DNA from: Phormidesmis priestleyi Ana
Lineage (GTDB): Bacteria > Cyanobacteriota > Cyanobacteriia > Phormidesmidales > Phormidesmidaceae
DNA: 64,000 nucleotides
Direction: 5' to 3'
Assembly: GCA_001314865.1 (NCBI GenBank)
Contig: LJZR01000022.1
Location: 20,816-84,815, forward strand
The notes under the pieces are model-generated. The model saw nothing but the letters and a program-made list of their open reading frames with translations, was not told where the DNA came from and ran no database searches. This document shows, piece by piece, positions 16,848-26,528 of this stretch. How positions within the stretch are numbered: the stretch's first letter is position 1; every line of letters starts with the position of its first letter. The translations under genes were made by a program, and so were the position numbers.

Positions 16848-18977
16848 ATGGATATTCGTCAGTTACCCGGTACGGCAAATGAACTGGGCGCAACTTGGGA
16901 CGGCAAGGGGACAAACTTCGCATTATTTAGTGAAAACGCAACCCGAGTAGATCTATGCCTGTTTGATGAGCAGGGCAACGAGACGCGATATCCGCTCAAT
17001 GAGGTGTATAACTTTGTCTGGCATAGCTATTTGTTGGGCGTTGGGCCGGGGCAGCAGTATGGTTTTAGAGTGCATGGCCCCTACGAGCCGCAAAATGGGC
17101 ATCGATTCAATCCCCACAAGCTGCTGATTGACCCGTACGCGCTAGCGATTGCAGGCAATGTGGTCTCCTCTCAGGCAACCTTTGGCTACCAGTGGCACGA
17201 ACCCTCCGAAGACCTTAGCTACGATGAAACAGACAGCGCCGAATCAGTCCCCAAATGTATCGTCGTTGATACCCAGTTTGACTGGGAAGGTGACCAGCGC
17301 CTAGAGACGCCTTGGAACCAAACGTTTATTTACGAGATGCATGTTAAAGGTTTCACTCAGCAGCATCCTAAAATTCCTAAAAAAATCAGAGGAACCTATG
17401 CTGGGCTGGCCCATCCGGCAGCCATTAAGCATATTAAATCCCTGGGGATTACGGCTGTAGAACTGATGCCAATTCACCATTTTCATGAGTCACCCGGTTA
17501 CCTCGCGAGTAAGGGCCTAAGCAACTACTGGGGCTATGACTCGCTCAACTACTTTTCACCCCATTCAAGCTACAGCTCAGCGGGTGAGATGGGTGAACAG
17601 GTCATTGAGTTCAAACAAATGGTGAAAGCGCTTCATGCAGAGGGCATAGAAGTGATTCTTGACGTGGTGTACAACCATACCGGTGAAGGGAACCAAATGG
17701 GCCCTACGCTGAGCTTTCGAGGCATTGACAACGCTGCCTACTACCGTTTGGTAAAAGACAACGAGCGCTACTACATGGACTACACGGGCTGCGGCAACTC
17801 GCTGCGTGTCAGTCATCCGCAGGTACTCAAGCTGCTGATGGACAGTTTGCGCTACTGGGTGCAAGAGATGCATGTTGATGGATTTCGGTTCGATTTGGCT
17901 TCGGCACTGGCGCGCGAGATGTATGAAGTAGGAACGCTAGCAACGTTTTTTGACATTATTCATCAAGACCCAGTGATTTCTAAGGTAAAGCTGATTGCAG
18001 AGCCCTGGGATGTGGGTGAAGGCGGCTATCAGGTAGGTAAGTTTCCGCTGCTGTGGTCGGAGTGGAACGGGCGATATCGGGATACGGTACGAGACTTTTG
18101 GCGGGGTGAGGACGCGACTTTAGGAGAGTTTGCCGCGCGCTTTACGGGTAGCTCGGATTTGTATGAGCATACGGGCAGACGGCCTCATGCCAGCGTGAAC
18201 TTTATCACTGCCCATGATGGTTTTACGCTCAAAGATTTGGTGAGCTACAACAACAAACATAATGAGAGCAACGGTGAAGATAATCGCGATGGAGAAGAGC
18301 ACAATCGCTCATGGAACTGCGGGGTAGAGGGAAAAACCAACAACCCAGAGATTGTGCAGCTAAGGGGCCAGCAGCAGCGTAATTTTTTGGCGACCTTGAT
18401 GCTGTCGCAGGGCGTGCCAATGCTGCTAGCGGGTGATGAAATGGGGCGATCGCAAGCCGGTAACAACAATACCTACTGCCATGACGACGAGCTGTCATGG
18501 ATAAACTGGTCGCTCACAGATGAAAACAAGGATTTGTTGCGCTACACCCAGAAGCTCATTACTTTGGCAAAACAACATCCTATATTTGGTCGTCGCAACT
18601 GGTTTTACGGTCGAAAAATTCACGGTTCAGAGATTTTTGACATTGGCTGGTTCAATGTAGAAGGCGGCACTATGCATGAGGAATGGAATGCAGGATTTGT
18701 CAAAACGCTGACAGTGTTTTTGAACGGTGAGGGCATTGCAACCCCTTCGCACCGAGGCGAGCAGGTGTTTGACGACAGCTTTTTAATTATGTTCAACGCG
18801 CATTATGAACTGTTGGAGTTTGCCCTGCCCGAGAATTTGCGGGATCTCAAATGGCGATTGCTGATAGACACCAAAAAAGAAGGCTTTGCAAAGCGAGTCA
18901 AGACCTATCGCAAAGCAGACAAAGTACCCGTTGCCGCACGGAGTTTAGTTGTGCTTAAGAGTCCTCTTCAAAAGTAG
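16848..18977 (+). CDS. glgX: Glycogen debranching enzyme (isoamylase-type, GH13)
   Basis: 709 aa. N-terminal CBM48-like domain (LPGTANELGATWDGKGTNFALFS), then the GH13 barrel. Catalytic residues are visible: Asp nucleophile in VDGFRFDLASAL, Glu in KLIAEPWDVGEGGYQ, and the substrate-binding His-Asp in FITAHDGFT. It removes alpha-1,6 branches from glycogen during breakdown in the cytoplasm. Length is normal. It stands alone, but glgB, glgA and two further glucan-active enzymes occur within 40 kb. Confidence 0.96.
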   Translation: MDIRQLPGTANELGATWDGKGTNFALFSENATRVDLCLFDEQGNETRYPLNEVYNFVWHSYLLGVGPGQQYGFRVHGPYEPQNGHRFNPHKLLIDPYALAIAGNVVSSQATFGYQWHEPSEDLSYDETDSAESVPKCIVVDTQFDWEGDQRLETPWNQTFIYEMHVKGFTQQHPKIPKKIRGTYAGLAHPAAIKHIKSLGITAVELMPIHHFHESPGYLASKGLSNYWGYDSLNYFSPHSSYSSAGEMGEQVIEFKQMVKALHAEGIEVILDVVYNHTGEGNQMGPTLSFRGIDNAAYYRLVKDNERYYMDYTGCGNSLRVSHPQVLKLLMDSLRYWVQEMHVDGFRFDLASALAREMYEVGTLATFFDIIHQDPVISKVKLIAEPWDVGEGGYQVGKFPLLWSEWNGRYRDTVRDFWRGEDATLGEFAARFTGSSDLYEHTGRRPHASVNFITAHDGFTLKDLVSYNNKHNESNGEDNRDGEEHNRSWNCGVEGKTNNPEIVQLRGQQQRNFLATLMLSQGVPMLLAGDEMGRSQAGNNNTYCHDDELSWINWSLTDENKDLLRYTQKLITLAKQHPIFGRRNWFYGRKIHGSEIFDIGWFNVEGGTMHEEWNAGFVKTLTVFLNGEGIATPSHRGEQVFDDSFLIMFNAHYELLEFALPENLRDLKWRLLIDTKKEGFAKRVKTYRKADKVPVAARSLVVLKSPLQK

Positions 18978-19125
18978 TCCTAAAAAAATAGTTCCAACAA
19001 TAGCTCCAAAATTCAAAATATAGACTGATGAGGCACTAGGCAGTCCGTAGATAAAATCATCCCACAGTCATGGAATTTTATGACTAGACTCGCTGTTGGT
19101 TGAAATTTGACTGAACTTTTGATCC

Positions 19126-19163
19126 TGTGATCACAAATTTTGATCATACAAATTTTGATCATA
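19126..19163. promoter_or_regulatory. Palindromic TGATCA cluster upstream of the SLC13 gene
   Basis: TGTGATCACA (19126-19135) is a perfect palindrome. A 15-bp unit caaattttgatcata is then tandemly duplicated (19134-19163), giving three TGATCA sites about 13-15 bp apart, 95-130 bp before the start codon. This could be an operator; the regulator is unknown. Confidence 0.4.
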
Positions 19164-19257
19164 TTGGAACAGAGGTGATCTACAATTCTCGGTTGAAATT
19201 CTCAATTGACAGGGTTACTCCCGTAAAATACCACTCATGCTTTGAGGGCTTGTAAGG

Positions 19258-21171
19258 ATGTCTGTAAGACTCGCGCTGCGGCAACGACAGGTACAAAGGA
19301 AGTTATTCCTCGCAGCCTGCGTCATGATTAGTTTGGTGCTGGTATTTTTGTTTTATCGGTTTGATGAATTTACGGCGATCGCCACCATCCCCTTACAGGT
19401 GATGCCATGGCAGGCTTGGCTTGCGATCGCCGTCACTATCGCTGCCTTTTTGGGCAATGCCCTGACCCCCTTACCGCCCGACATTGTGTTCTTAGGCGCA
19501 GCCGCTGTGCTCTTTTTGAGCGGCGTGTTAGATGAAAAAACAGCCCTGGCTGGATTTAGCAACTCAGGCATGATCACCGTTGGGGTTCTGTATATCGTTG
19601 TCACTGGCCTACAGCAAACGGGAGCCTTGCAGTGGGTATCACAGCAGGTGTTGGGAATGCCTAAAACGCCTTCTAGAGCATTGGTTCGTCTCATGCTGCC
19701 GGTGATGGGTGCGAGTGCCTTTCTCAATAACACGCCGGTGGTGGCGATGTTTATTCCGGTGGTCAATGACTGGTGCCGAAAGCTGAGGTTTAGTCCATCT
19801 AAGCTGATGATCCCGCTGAGCTATGCGGCTATTTTTGGCGGGCTATGTTCTTTAATTGGAACCAGCACTAATTTGGTCGTCAACGGACTGTTGATAGAGG
19901 CTACTCAAGATGCTGGGCTGAAGATTTTTGACATTGCTTGGGTGGGGGTGCCCTGTGCCTTGGCAGGTTTTTTGTTTCTCTTTTTCACCCAGAACTGGCT
20001 GCTGCCCGACCGTCAGGCGATTTTGAGCAACACAGACGATATTCGTCAGTACACCATCGAAATGAAGGTGCCGCCGGGTAGTCCGCTTAAGGGCAAAACC
20101 GTCGAAAAGGCGGGGTTGCGTCATCTGCCTGATCTCTATTTGGTTGAGATTCAAAGGGGTATGCAGGTGATCTCAGCTGTTGGCTCTCAAGAGGTTTTGC
20201 AAGCGGAAGACCAGCTGTCGTTTGTGGGCGTCATTGACTCTGTTTTAGACTTGCAGCGAATTCGAGGGTTAGAACCTGCCACCGATCAGGTGACTAAGCT
20301 AGAGAGCCCTCGCACTGAGCGCTGTTTGATTGAGGCGGTGGTGTCTAATACCTGTCCGGTGCTGGGCCAAACCATTCGCGAAAGCCAGTTTCGTACTCGG
20401 TACAATGCGGTGGTGGTGGCGGCGGCTCGCAATGGCGATCGCCTGACCAATAAAATAGGAGATATTCGCCTCAGATCCGGAGACACCCTACTGCTCGAAA
20501 CCGCCGACTCTTTTATTCGCGATCGCCGCATCTCGCGAGATTTTTATCTCATTAGCACGGTGCCAAATTCTGAGCCTATGCGGTACGAGCGATCGCGATG
20601 GGCGCTGATTTTAACTGTTTTAATGGTTCTCTTAGCTGCCGTTGGCTGGCTGACGATGCTTCAGGCCGCTACGTTGGCTGCTGTTGGGATGGTGGTCTTT
20701 GGCTGCTGCTCGCCCTCTCAGGCTATTCGCGGCATTGACTGGTCGGTGCTGTTGGTTATTGCCGCTGCCCTGGCGCTTGGTCAGGCATTGGAGGTGAGTG
20801 GGGCCGCTGTCGCGATCGCCAATGGCTTTATCCGCTTGGCCGGGAGCAATCCCTTTTGGGTGCTAGTCGCTGTCTACGCGATCACAACCATTTTGACTGA
20901 AATTATCACCAACAATGCCGCCGCCGCCCTTATTTTTCCAATTGCACTCGCGATCGCCAATCAGCTTGACGTGAGCTACTTACCCTTTGTTATTGCGATT
21001 ATGGTTGCGGCTTCTGCTAGCTTCGCCACCCCCATTGGCTACCAAACTAATCTCATGGTGTACGGCCCCGGCGGCTACAAGTTCTCCGACTTTATGCGAG
21101 TTGGCATCCCGCTAAATCTGCTGTATGGCCTGATCACGGTGCTGATTACCCCATTCGTTTATCCTTTTTAA
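19258..21171 (+). CDS. SLC13-family anion permease with two TrkA-C domains
   Basis: 637 aa. Multiple membrane segments in two blocks (about residues 20-260 and 460-637) flank two cytoplasmic TrkA-C-type domains (about 275-450, for example GSPLKGKTVEKAGLRHLPDLYLVEI and RLRSGDTLLLETADSF). The SLC13/DASS motifs are present (FLNNTPVVAMFIPV near residue 160, SLIGTSTNLVVNGLL near 205 and ITNNAAAALIFPIA near 550). Members carry sulfate, phosphate or dicarboxylates with Na+ or H+; the substrate here is not determinable. A triple TGATCA palindrome cluster lies upstream (19126-19163). Confidence 0.9.
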   Translation: MSVRLALRQRQVQRKLFLAACVMISLVLVFLFYRFDEFTAIATIPLQVMPWQAWLAIAVTIAAFLGNALTPLPPDIVFLGAAAVLFLSGVLDEKTALAGFSNSGMITVGVLYIVVTGLQQTGALQWVSQQVLGMPKTPSRALVRLMLPVMGASAFLNNTPVVAMFIPVVNDWCRKLRFSPSKLMIPLSYAAIFGGLCSLIGTSTNLVVNGLLIEATQDAGLKIFDIAWVGVPCALAGFLFLFFTQNWLLPDRQAILSNTDDIRQYTIEMKVPPGSPLKGKTVEKAGLRHLPDLYLVEIQRGMQVISAVGSQEVLQAEDQLSFVGVIDSVLDLQRIRGLEPATDQVTKLESPRTERCLIEAVVSNTCPVLGQTIRESQFRTRYNAVVVAAARNGDRLTNKIGDIRLRSGDTLLLETADSFIRDRRISRDFYLISTVPNSEPMRYERSRWALILTVLMVLLAAVGWLTMLQAATLAAVGMVVFGCCSPSQAIRGIDWSVLLVIAAALALGQALEVSGAAVAIANGFIRLAGSNPFWVLVAVYAITTILTEIITNNAAAALIFPIALAIANQLDVSYLPFVIAIMVAASASFATPIGYQTNLMVYGPGGYKFSDFMRVGIPLNLLYGLITVLITPFVYPF

Positions 21172-21263
21172 TCTCGGTTATCCCTCGATTGTGCAGACCG
21201 AAACTTGCCTATGCTACGCAGTTGGCTGATTATTCTTTATATTAGGTACATCAAAATGGTTGG

Positions 21264-23168
21264 ATGGGTTTGAGCATGGGTGAGTATGCAGACGAGCAAT
21301 ATGTAGGCAAGCAGCGTGTGAACTGGCTGAATCGGATTAAACGCAGTCGGCTGGTCAGTCGGTTTATCAGTCGGCCAGTCAGACTATGCGTCAGACTATG
21401 CTTGCTCGGACTGCTCATGTGCGGCCTAACCATTGCCCTATCTAGCTGTACCAACCTAGAAAATACCCCGCTCAATGCCCTACGGCTTGACAACTTTAGA
21501 ACCACCGAAGGCAAAACCCCCACGCTCATTAGAGTGGTCTCAGGCGAACCCAAAACCTTTAACTATTACTTGTCTCAAGAGAGCACCAGCACCGAGGTGT
21601 TGGCCATGATGTACGAAGGGCTGGTGAGCACTGATCCGATTACGGGCGATGTCATTCCTAAGCTGTCAGAGTCCTGGACGATTTCAGAAGACGGCAAAAC
21701 GATTGTATACACGCTTAAAAGGGATTTGAAATGGTCAGATGGTGAGCCCTTAACGGTAGAGGATGTGCTCTTTACCTTTAACGACATCGTACTGAATGAA
21801 GATGTCCCGACCGATACGCGCGATGTGCTGCGAATTGGGGCAGAAGGCAAGCTTCCCACCGTGCGCAAACTCGACAATCGTCGAGTCGAGTTCAAAATTC
21901 CTGAACCCTTTGCGCCTTTTTTACGAGTCACTGGCATCGCTATTATGCCAAAGCACATTTTACAAGACACCATTACCAACAAAAATAGCGACGGCAATCC
22001 GCTGTATCTCACAACTTGGGGCACTAACACCAATCCGACCGAAATTGTTAGCAACGGCCCTTATACCATCAAGCAGTTTGTGCCGGGAGAGCGGATTGTT
22101 TTTCAGCGTAATCCTTACTACTGGAACAAAGGTGCCAGTGGCGAGCAGCCCTACATCACTGAAATGGCTTGGCCGGTCGTGGCCTCTGCTGATGCCGAAT
22201 TTGTGCGCTTCCGCTCGGGCGACGCCGATTTGCTCAACGTCACACCGGATAACTTTGCGCTGATTAAGCAAGATGAAGCACAGGGTAACTACACGGTATA
22301 CAACGGAGGCCCCACCAGTACTCGCCTCTTTTTAACCTTTAATCTTAACAAGGGCTCAATAGACGGTAAGCCTGTTGTTGACCCCATTAAGTCAGCTTGG
22401 TTCAATACGCTAGCGTTTCGCCAAGCTGTTGCCTACGCAATTGACCGCGACACCATGCTCAACAATATTTTTAAGGGGCTCGGTGAGCTGCAAAACTCTC
22501 AAATTGCGCCCCAAAGCCCTTACCATGCAGATTCTGGCATTCCTGTTTATGACTATGATTTAGAAGCGGCCCGTGAGCTTCTACAGTCGGCAGGCTTTGT
22601 GTACAAAGGCACTGAATTATACGACGCCCAAGACAATCGGGTTGAGTTTACGGTTCAAACCAACGCCGGTAACAAAATTCGAGAGTTTGCAGGTGCCCAA
22701 ATTAAGCAAGACTTGGATCGCTTGGGGATTAAAGTGAACTTTCAGCCGATGGACTTTAACAAATTGGTCGAAAATTTAGACACCACCTTAAACTGGGACG
22801 CCATTATTTTAGGCTTTGGTGCGGGCGTAGAACCTAACAGCAGCGCCAACCTATGGCTTACTAACGGCGGACTGCATTTGTTTAATCAGCAGCCGGTAGG
22901 CCAGCCGCCTTTGCCCAACCGCGAAGTATACGACTGGGAGCAAAAGATTAGTGACTTGTATGTAAAGGCTGCTCAGGAGCTAGACGAGGCTCAGCGAAAG
23001 GCGCTTTACTTTGAGACTCAAAAGCTGGTTCAGGAAAATCTGCCTTTTATTCATTTGGTTGGGCAGTACTCTATGAGCGCAGTGCGTAACCGCGTTCAAA
23101 ATGTGCGCTACACAGAGTTAGGCGGCGTACTGTGGAATATAGAGTCGCTGAAGCTCGTAGAACAGTAG
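21264..23168 (+). CDS. ABC-transporter substrate-binding lipoprotein, family 5 (oligopeptide type)
   Basis: 634 aa. A long basic N-terminus precedes a hydrophobic stretch ending in the lipobox LSSC at about residue 67. The mature protein is a family-5 solute-binding protein: TLIRVVSGEPKTFNYYLSQ, LSESWTISEDGKTIVYTLKRDLKWSDGEP and RQAVAYAIDRDTMLNNI are all typical. No permease or ATPase genes are adjacent, so it is an orphan binding protein. The N-terminal 45 residues include a repeat-derived stretch (SRLVSRFISRPVRLCVRLC), and a later start is possible. Ligand is likely a peptide, but that is family inference. Confidence 0.9.
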   Translation: MGLSMGEYADEQYVGKQRVNWLNRIKRSRLVSRFISRPVRLCVRLCLLGLLMCGLTIALSSCTNLENTPLNALRLDNFRTTEGKTPTLIRVVSGEPKTFNYYLSQESTSTEVLAMMYEGLVSTDPITGDVIPKLSESWTISEDGKTIVYTLKRDLKWSDGEPLTVEDVLFTFNDIVLNEDVPTDTRDVLRIGAEGKLPTVRKLDNRRVEFKIPEPFAPFLRVTGIAIMPKHILQDTITNKNSDGNPLYLTTWGTNTNPTEIVSNGPYTIKQFVPGERIVFQRNPYYWNKGASGEQPYITEMAWPVVASADAEFVRFRSGDADLLNVTPDNFALIKQDEAQGNYTVYNGGPTSTRLFLTFNLNKGSIDGKPVVDPIKSAWFNTLAFRQAVAYAIDRDTMLNNIFKGLGELQNSQIAPQSPYHADSGIPVYDYDLEAARELLQSAGFVYKGTELYDAQDNRVEFTVQTNAGNKIREFAGAQIKQDLDRLGIKVNFQPMDFNKLVENLDTTLNWDAIILGFGAGVEPNSSANLWLTNGGLHLFNQQPVGQPPLPNREVYDWEQKISDLYVKAAQELDEAQRKALYFETQKLVQENLPFIHLVGQYSMSAVRNRVQNVRYTELGGVLWNIESLKLVEQ

Positions 23169-23359
23169 TTTAACAGCCTTTAGGGCGGATGCTTGGGAGA
23201 AGGATTAAGAGACTAACTGGATTTTTTCTAAGTTTTCTTTCACGCAGAGCAATACGGAACATTAAGGTGAGTCTTAAGCTTTACTGTGATTAAGGCAGGG
23301 AGCGAAACCGATCCGTCATAATCTAATCTAAGCTTTGAACACCCTGCTAACCGGCGCGT

Positions 23360-24535
23360 ATGGATCAGATTGAACAAGCCTATAGAGTGTTAGAGCTAGA
23401 TCCTGGCGCTTCAATGTTTCAGGTGAATCAGGCCTATAAGGATCTGGTGTTTATTTGGCATCCGGATCGAGTTCCGAGCGATCGCACCCGCCTGAGAGAA
23501 AAAGCCGAGAATAAGCTTAAGCAACTCAATGAGGCGCGTTCCTTTTTGCGATCGCAGTTCAAAGACGGCAAACTCTCTGATAGCAAATCCACTGCCGACA
23601 CCCCTAGCAAATCTGCGGCTCGAACCACCCGGTCAACTGAAAGCGCAGCGAGCAGAGCTTCAGCCTACGCTCGCAATGGCCGCTATCGCCCTGGTGATGA
23701 CTCTACCTATCGCCCTTACAGTCGCACAGGTAGTAGCAGCCAATCTAATAACGGCAGTAGTAGCTACCGTCCGCCTTACGAGGCCTATCGCCGCGCCGCC
23801 AGCAGCTACGCCTCTAACAACAACTACAACAGCTACAGCTCATCGAACTATCCCAGCAGCGCCTGGCCGCGTAAAGACCAGAGCAGTGGCCAGAATAATG
23901 GCCAGAGTAACGGTCAGAATAATGGCCAGAGTAACGGCCAGAATAATGGCCAAAGTAATAGCCAAAGTAACGACCAGAGTAATAGCCAGAGTAGTGGCAA
24001 GACCGAGCGAGCGGCCAGCAAAAGCGCCGCCTCACCGACCGACAGCCGCGTTAGCCAACCATCAGCACCAACCTCAGCCAACCTCAAGCAGAATAGAACA
24101 GCGCAATCCTCCTATCCCTCGGCAGCGAGTGTTTACCCACAGGCTGCCGCTCACTCGCGTGCCAAACGAGACCCCGACCTCAGCGGCGCTGATATGCGAG
24201 GCGCCAACCTCAAAGAGAAAGACTTCTCTGGACGTAACCTCAGCGGTGCGGATTTGAGTGGCGCGGATCTTAGCGACACCTTCATGCACAAAGTCAACCT
24301 CAACCGCGCCAACCTTCGAAAAGCCCGATTGTTCCGCGCCAATTTACTCCAGGCTGACCTCAGCCATGCTGATCTGAGCGGTGCAGATTTGATCGGGGCT
24401 GACCTGAGTGGGGCTGATCTGAGTGGGGCTGACCTGAGTGGCGCCAAAGTTGGCTATGGCGACAAGATTATGGTTAAGCTGCTCGGCGCCCGACTCACCG
24501 GGACCATCATGCCTAATGGTCGAATCCATGACTAG
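23360..24535 (+). CDS. J-domain protein with Gln/Asn-rich linker and pentapeptide repeats
   Basis: 391 aa. The N-terminal J-domain (residues about 5-68) has the HPD motif in FIWHPDRVPSDR. A low-complexity Ser/Tyr/Asn/Gln region follows (about 75-270), including NGQSNGQNNGQ repeats encoded by a 12-bp tandem array at 23880-23995. The C-terminus (about 275-391) is a pentapeptide-repeat domain (ADLSGADLSGADL), a right-handed quadrilateral helix. The J-domain should recruit an Hsp70 (DnaK), and the beta-helix likely binds the client. This combination is seen in cyanobacteria; the cellular target is unknown. Confidence 0.88.
   Translation: MDQIEQAYRVLELDPGASMFQVNQAYKDLVFIWHPDRVPSDRTRLREKAENKLKQLNEARSFLRSQFKDGKLSDSKSTADTPSKSAARTTRSTESAASRASAYARNGRYRPGDDSTYRPYSRTGSSSQSNNGSSSYRPPYEAYRRAASSYASNNNYNSYSSSNYPSSAWPRKDQSSGQNNGQSNGQNNGQSNGQNNGQSNSQSNDQSNSQSSGKTERAASKSAASPTDSRVSQPSAPTSANLKQNRTAQSSYPSAASVYPQAAAHSRAKRDPDLSGADMRGANLKEKDFSGRNLSGADLSGADLSDTFMHKVNLNRANLRKARLFRANLLQADLSHADLSGADLIGADLSGADLSGADLSGAKVGYGDKIMVKLLGARLTGTIMPNGRIHD
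23880..23995 (+). repeat. 12-bp in-frame tandem repeat array (NGQS/NGQN)
   Basis: About nine to ten copies of a ggccagaataat / ggccagagtaac unit, decaying at the right end. It encodes the Gln/Asn-rich linker. Confidence 0.9.
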
Positions 24536-24630
24536 TCGCAGCAAAAATTCGTATAAAAAAGTGCGTGGATTTGGTTGAAAGCGCGTGTATGTATGACTAG
24601 TTGGGGCTGAGGAAACCCGCTAAAATGATT

Positions 24631-24686
24631 CCGCACAGGTTTTGCCGCGCAAGTTTTGCAGCACAGGTTTTGCCGCACAGGTTTTG
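24631..24686. repeat. 14-bp tandem repeat, 4 copies, intergenic
   Basis: ccgcacaggttttg four times with a few substitutions, between the two J-domain genes. It is not a multiple of three and is non-coding. Confidence 0.9.
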
Positions 24687-24743
24687 CGTAACTGCGCTCT
24701 GCTATCTCTATATTTTGTCTTTTGCTGAGCATTCAGCTAAACG

Positions 24744-24779
24744 ATTCATCCTAAGCATTCCATCCTAAGCGTTCCATCC
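24744..24779 (+). repeat. Tandem repeat abutting a start codon
   Basis: Two and a half copies of attccatcctaagc end exactly at the ATG at 24780. No Shine-Dalgarno sequence is visible in the unit, so initiation may be leaderless-like or A/U-driven. Confidence 0.7.
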
Positions 24780-26456
24780 ATGCCTTCTTCTCCCGGCGAT
24801 TACTATCGACGCCTGCGCTTACCCCAGAATGCTAGCCATCAAGAAATAAAGGCGGCTTTTCGTCGCCTAGCCAAACAGTATCACCCTGATTTGCATCCAA
24901 ATCGGCCCAATGCGCTCAGGCAGTTTCGGGCTTTGCGCGAGGCGTACGAAGTGTTAGTAGACCGGGTCAGAAGGCAGCGCTACGATCAGTGTCAGCAGGG
25001 CTATAGCCCTGAACGGGCGATAACCCATCCGCAAACGCCTGCTGACTTTTATATTCGCGGTGTTCGCTATACGCTTGCTCGGCGCTATCGGGCGGCGCTA
25101 GGCGACTATAACCAGGCGATCGCGCTTGATGAAGACTTTTCAGAAGCCTACTTACGCAGGGCTGAAGTCCGCTACCTCATGGGAGATGATTCGGGCGTAC
25201 TGGCCGACTGCCAAAGGGCGATCGCTCTCAACTCTATAGAGAGTAGAACTTACTTTTATCAGGGCATGGCTCGCTACCGGCTCAATTATGTGCAAAGCGC
25301 GATCGCTGCCTTTTCTGATGCCATCACCTGTGACCCCGAAGACGCCCAATACTACTATCGCCGAGGCTTAGCTCACCAGGATCTGCACCAGATTGACGAA
25401 GCGGCTAAAGACTTTAGACGCGCCGCTTGGCTGTACCGCGAGCAGGGACAAGTGGGCAGCTACCATCAGCTTCAGCAGTACCTCAAGCAGTTTGGCACTG
25501 CTGGGCGATCAAGGCCCATCAAGTTTTTGGGCCACATTGCTCAGCATCTCACCGACTGGCGGCCCCATTGGCTCGCGGGTCCAAAAAATCCTCAATCTGT
25601 ACGGGCTTCTCGCCACCGCCGCACCAGTGATTTATCGATTGAAAAAACGATTAAAAACAACAAGCTGGCGCCCCGATTCTCTGATCAGCCCAATCCTACC
25701 CGTCGGCCTGTCGATCACGGTATAGCTCGCGACAACTTGAAAAATACGGCTAAAAACGCTGCCAAAAACGCCACTAATCTACCTGGCCGATGGCCTACAC
25801 TTTCCGGGCAAGCCTACTGGGCACCGGGCGTCAGCTCTAGGCCTGACCACGATTATCGCCCCTACCGCCGGTTTCGCTGGCCGACGATCTCCAGCGTCAC
25901 ATCCATGCTAAAGCTGCTGAGCAATCCTGCTGGTGAAATGCTGCCGCTTTACTACCGGCTCTCTCATCGGCAAACTAGCCTAGTGGGCTACGGCCTAGCG
26001 GTACTGGCCAATCTGATGTTTGTGCTAGGCGGGGTTAAACATACTACCGAAAGCAGCTGGCTGGTGGCTTCGCAGCTATGGGCATCCGGCGCGATGATGT
26101 TTGTGAGCATGGTGCTAGTCGTGGCCCTGACTCGTTTGGGCCTACGTGTTCGGAGCCTTTGGGTAGCCGATATGTTCATCCTAGGGACGACGATGCTGCC
26201 GTTAGGCATCCTGACTGTTATCAGCGCCATCACTCGTCTCTTTGTACCGCAGCTGCTGTCGCCTTCGTCTTTATGGATGGCTGATGCTTTCCTCTTAGCT
26301 GTTCTACTATGGGCGATCGCCCAATCGCTAATCACGCTTTATAGCGGCGTCTCTCATATTCATACCTTCTCTGAAAAGCTATCGGCCTGGTTTGCGCCCG
26401 TTGTTTTGGCTTTAGGTTTGGCAACAGGCGTCGGTACCTGGACGCTGTTAGGTTGA
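24780..26456 (+). CDS. J-domain/TPR protein with C-terminal membrane domain
   Basis: 558 aa. J-domain at residues 5-70 with an intact HPD (KQYHPDLHPN). TPR repeats follow at about 85-220 (YTLARRYRAALGDYNQAIALDEDF and two more units). Then comes a basic, probably disordered region to about 370. The C-terminal 180 residues contain five or so membrane segments (for example LAVLANLMFVLGG and FILGTTMLPLGILTVISAI). It probably recruits DnaK to a membrane site and presents a TPR surface for partners. The second J-domain gene in a row on the same strand; the pair differ entirely outside the J-domain. Confidence 0.88.
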   Translation: MPSSPGDYYRRLRLPQNASHQEIKAAFRRLAKQYHPDLHPNRPNALRQFRALREAYEVLVDRVRRQRYDQCQQGYSPERAITHPQTPADFYIRGVRYTLARRYRAALGDYNQAIALDEDFSEAYLRRAEVRYLMGDDSGVLADCQRAIALNSIESRTYFYQGMARYRLNYVQSAIAAFSDAITCDPEDAQYYYRRGLAHQDLHQIDEAAKDFRRAAWLYREQGQVGSYHQLQQYLKQFGTAGRSRPIKFLGHIAQHLTDWRPHWLAGPKNPQSVRASRHRRTSDLSIEKTIKNNKLAPRFSDQPNPTRRPVDHGIARDNLKNTAKNAAKNATNLPGRWPTLSGQAYWAPGVSSRPDHDYRPYRRFRWPTISSVTSMLKLLSNPAGEMLPLYYRLSHRQTSLVGYGLAVLANLMFVLGGVKHTTESSWLVASQLWASGAMMFVSMVLVVALTRLGLRVRSLWVADMFILGTTMLPLGILTVISAITRLFVPQLLSPSSLWMADAFLLAVLLWAIAQSLITLYSGVSHIHTFSEKLSAWFAPVVLALGLATGVGTWTLLG

Positions 26457-26528
26457 TAGGCTGGTGAGGTTGATAGATTTAAGTTTGCGCGTCAAAATGT
26501 AAAGGAATATGAATCGCTGTGTTAATTT

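Noticed and set aside
19126..19148. Canonical CRP-type site (TGTGA-N6-TCACA)
   Set aside because: The two half-sites abut with no spacer (TGTGATCACA), so it does not fit the CRP spacing.
23529..24257. 242-codon plus-strand frame in another phase of the J-domain/pentapeptide gene
   Set aside because: It overlaps the real gene throughout, and its product is Arg/Ala/Thr low complexity caused by the repeats.
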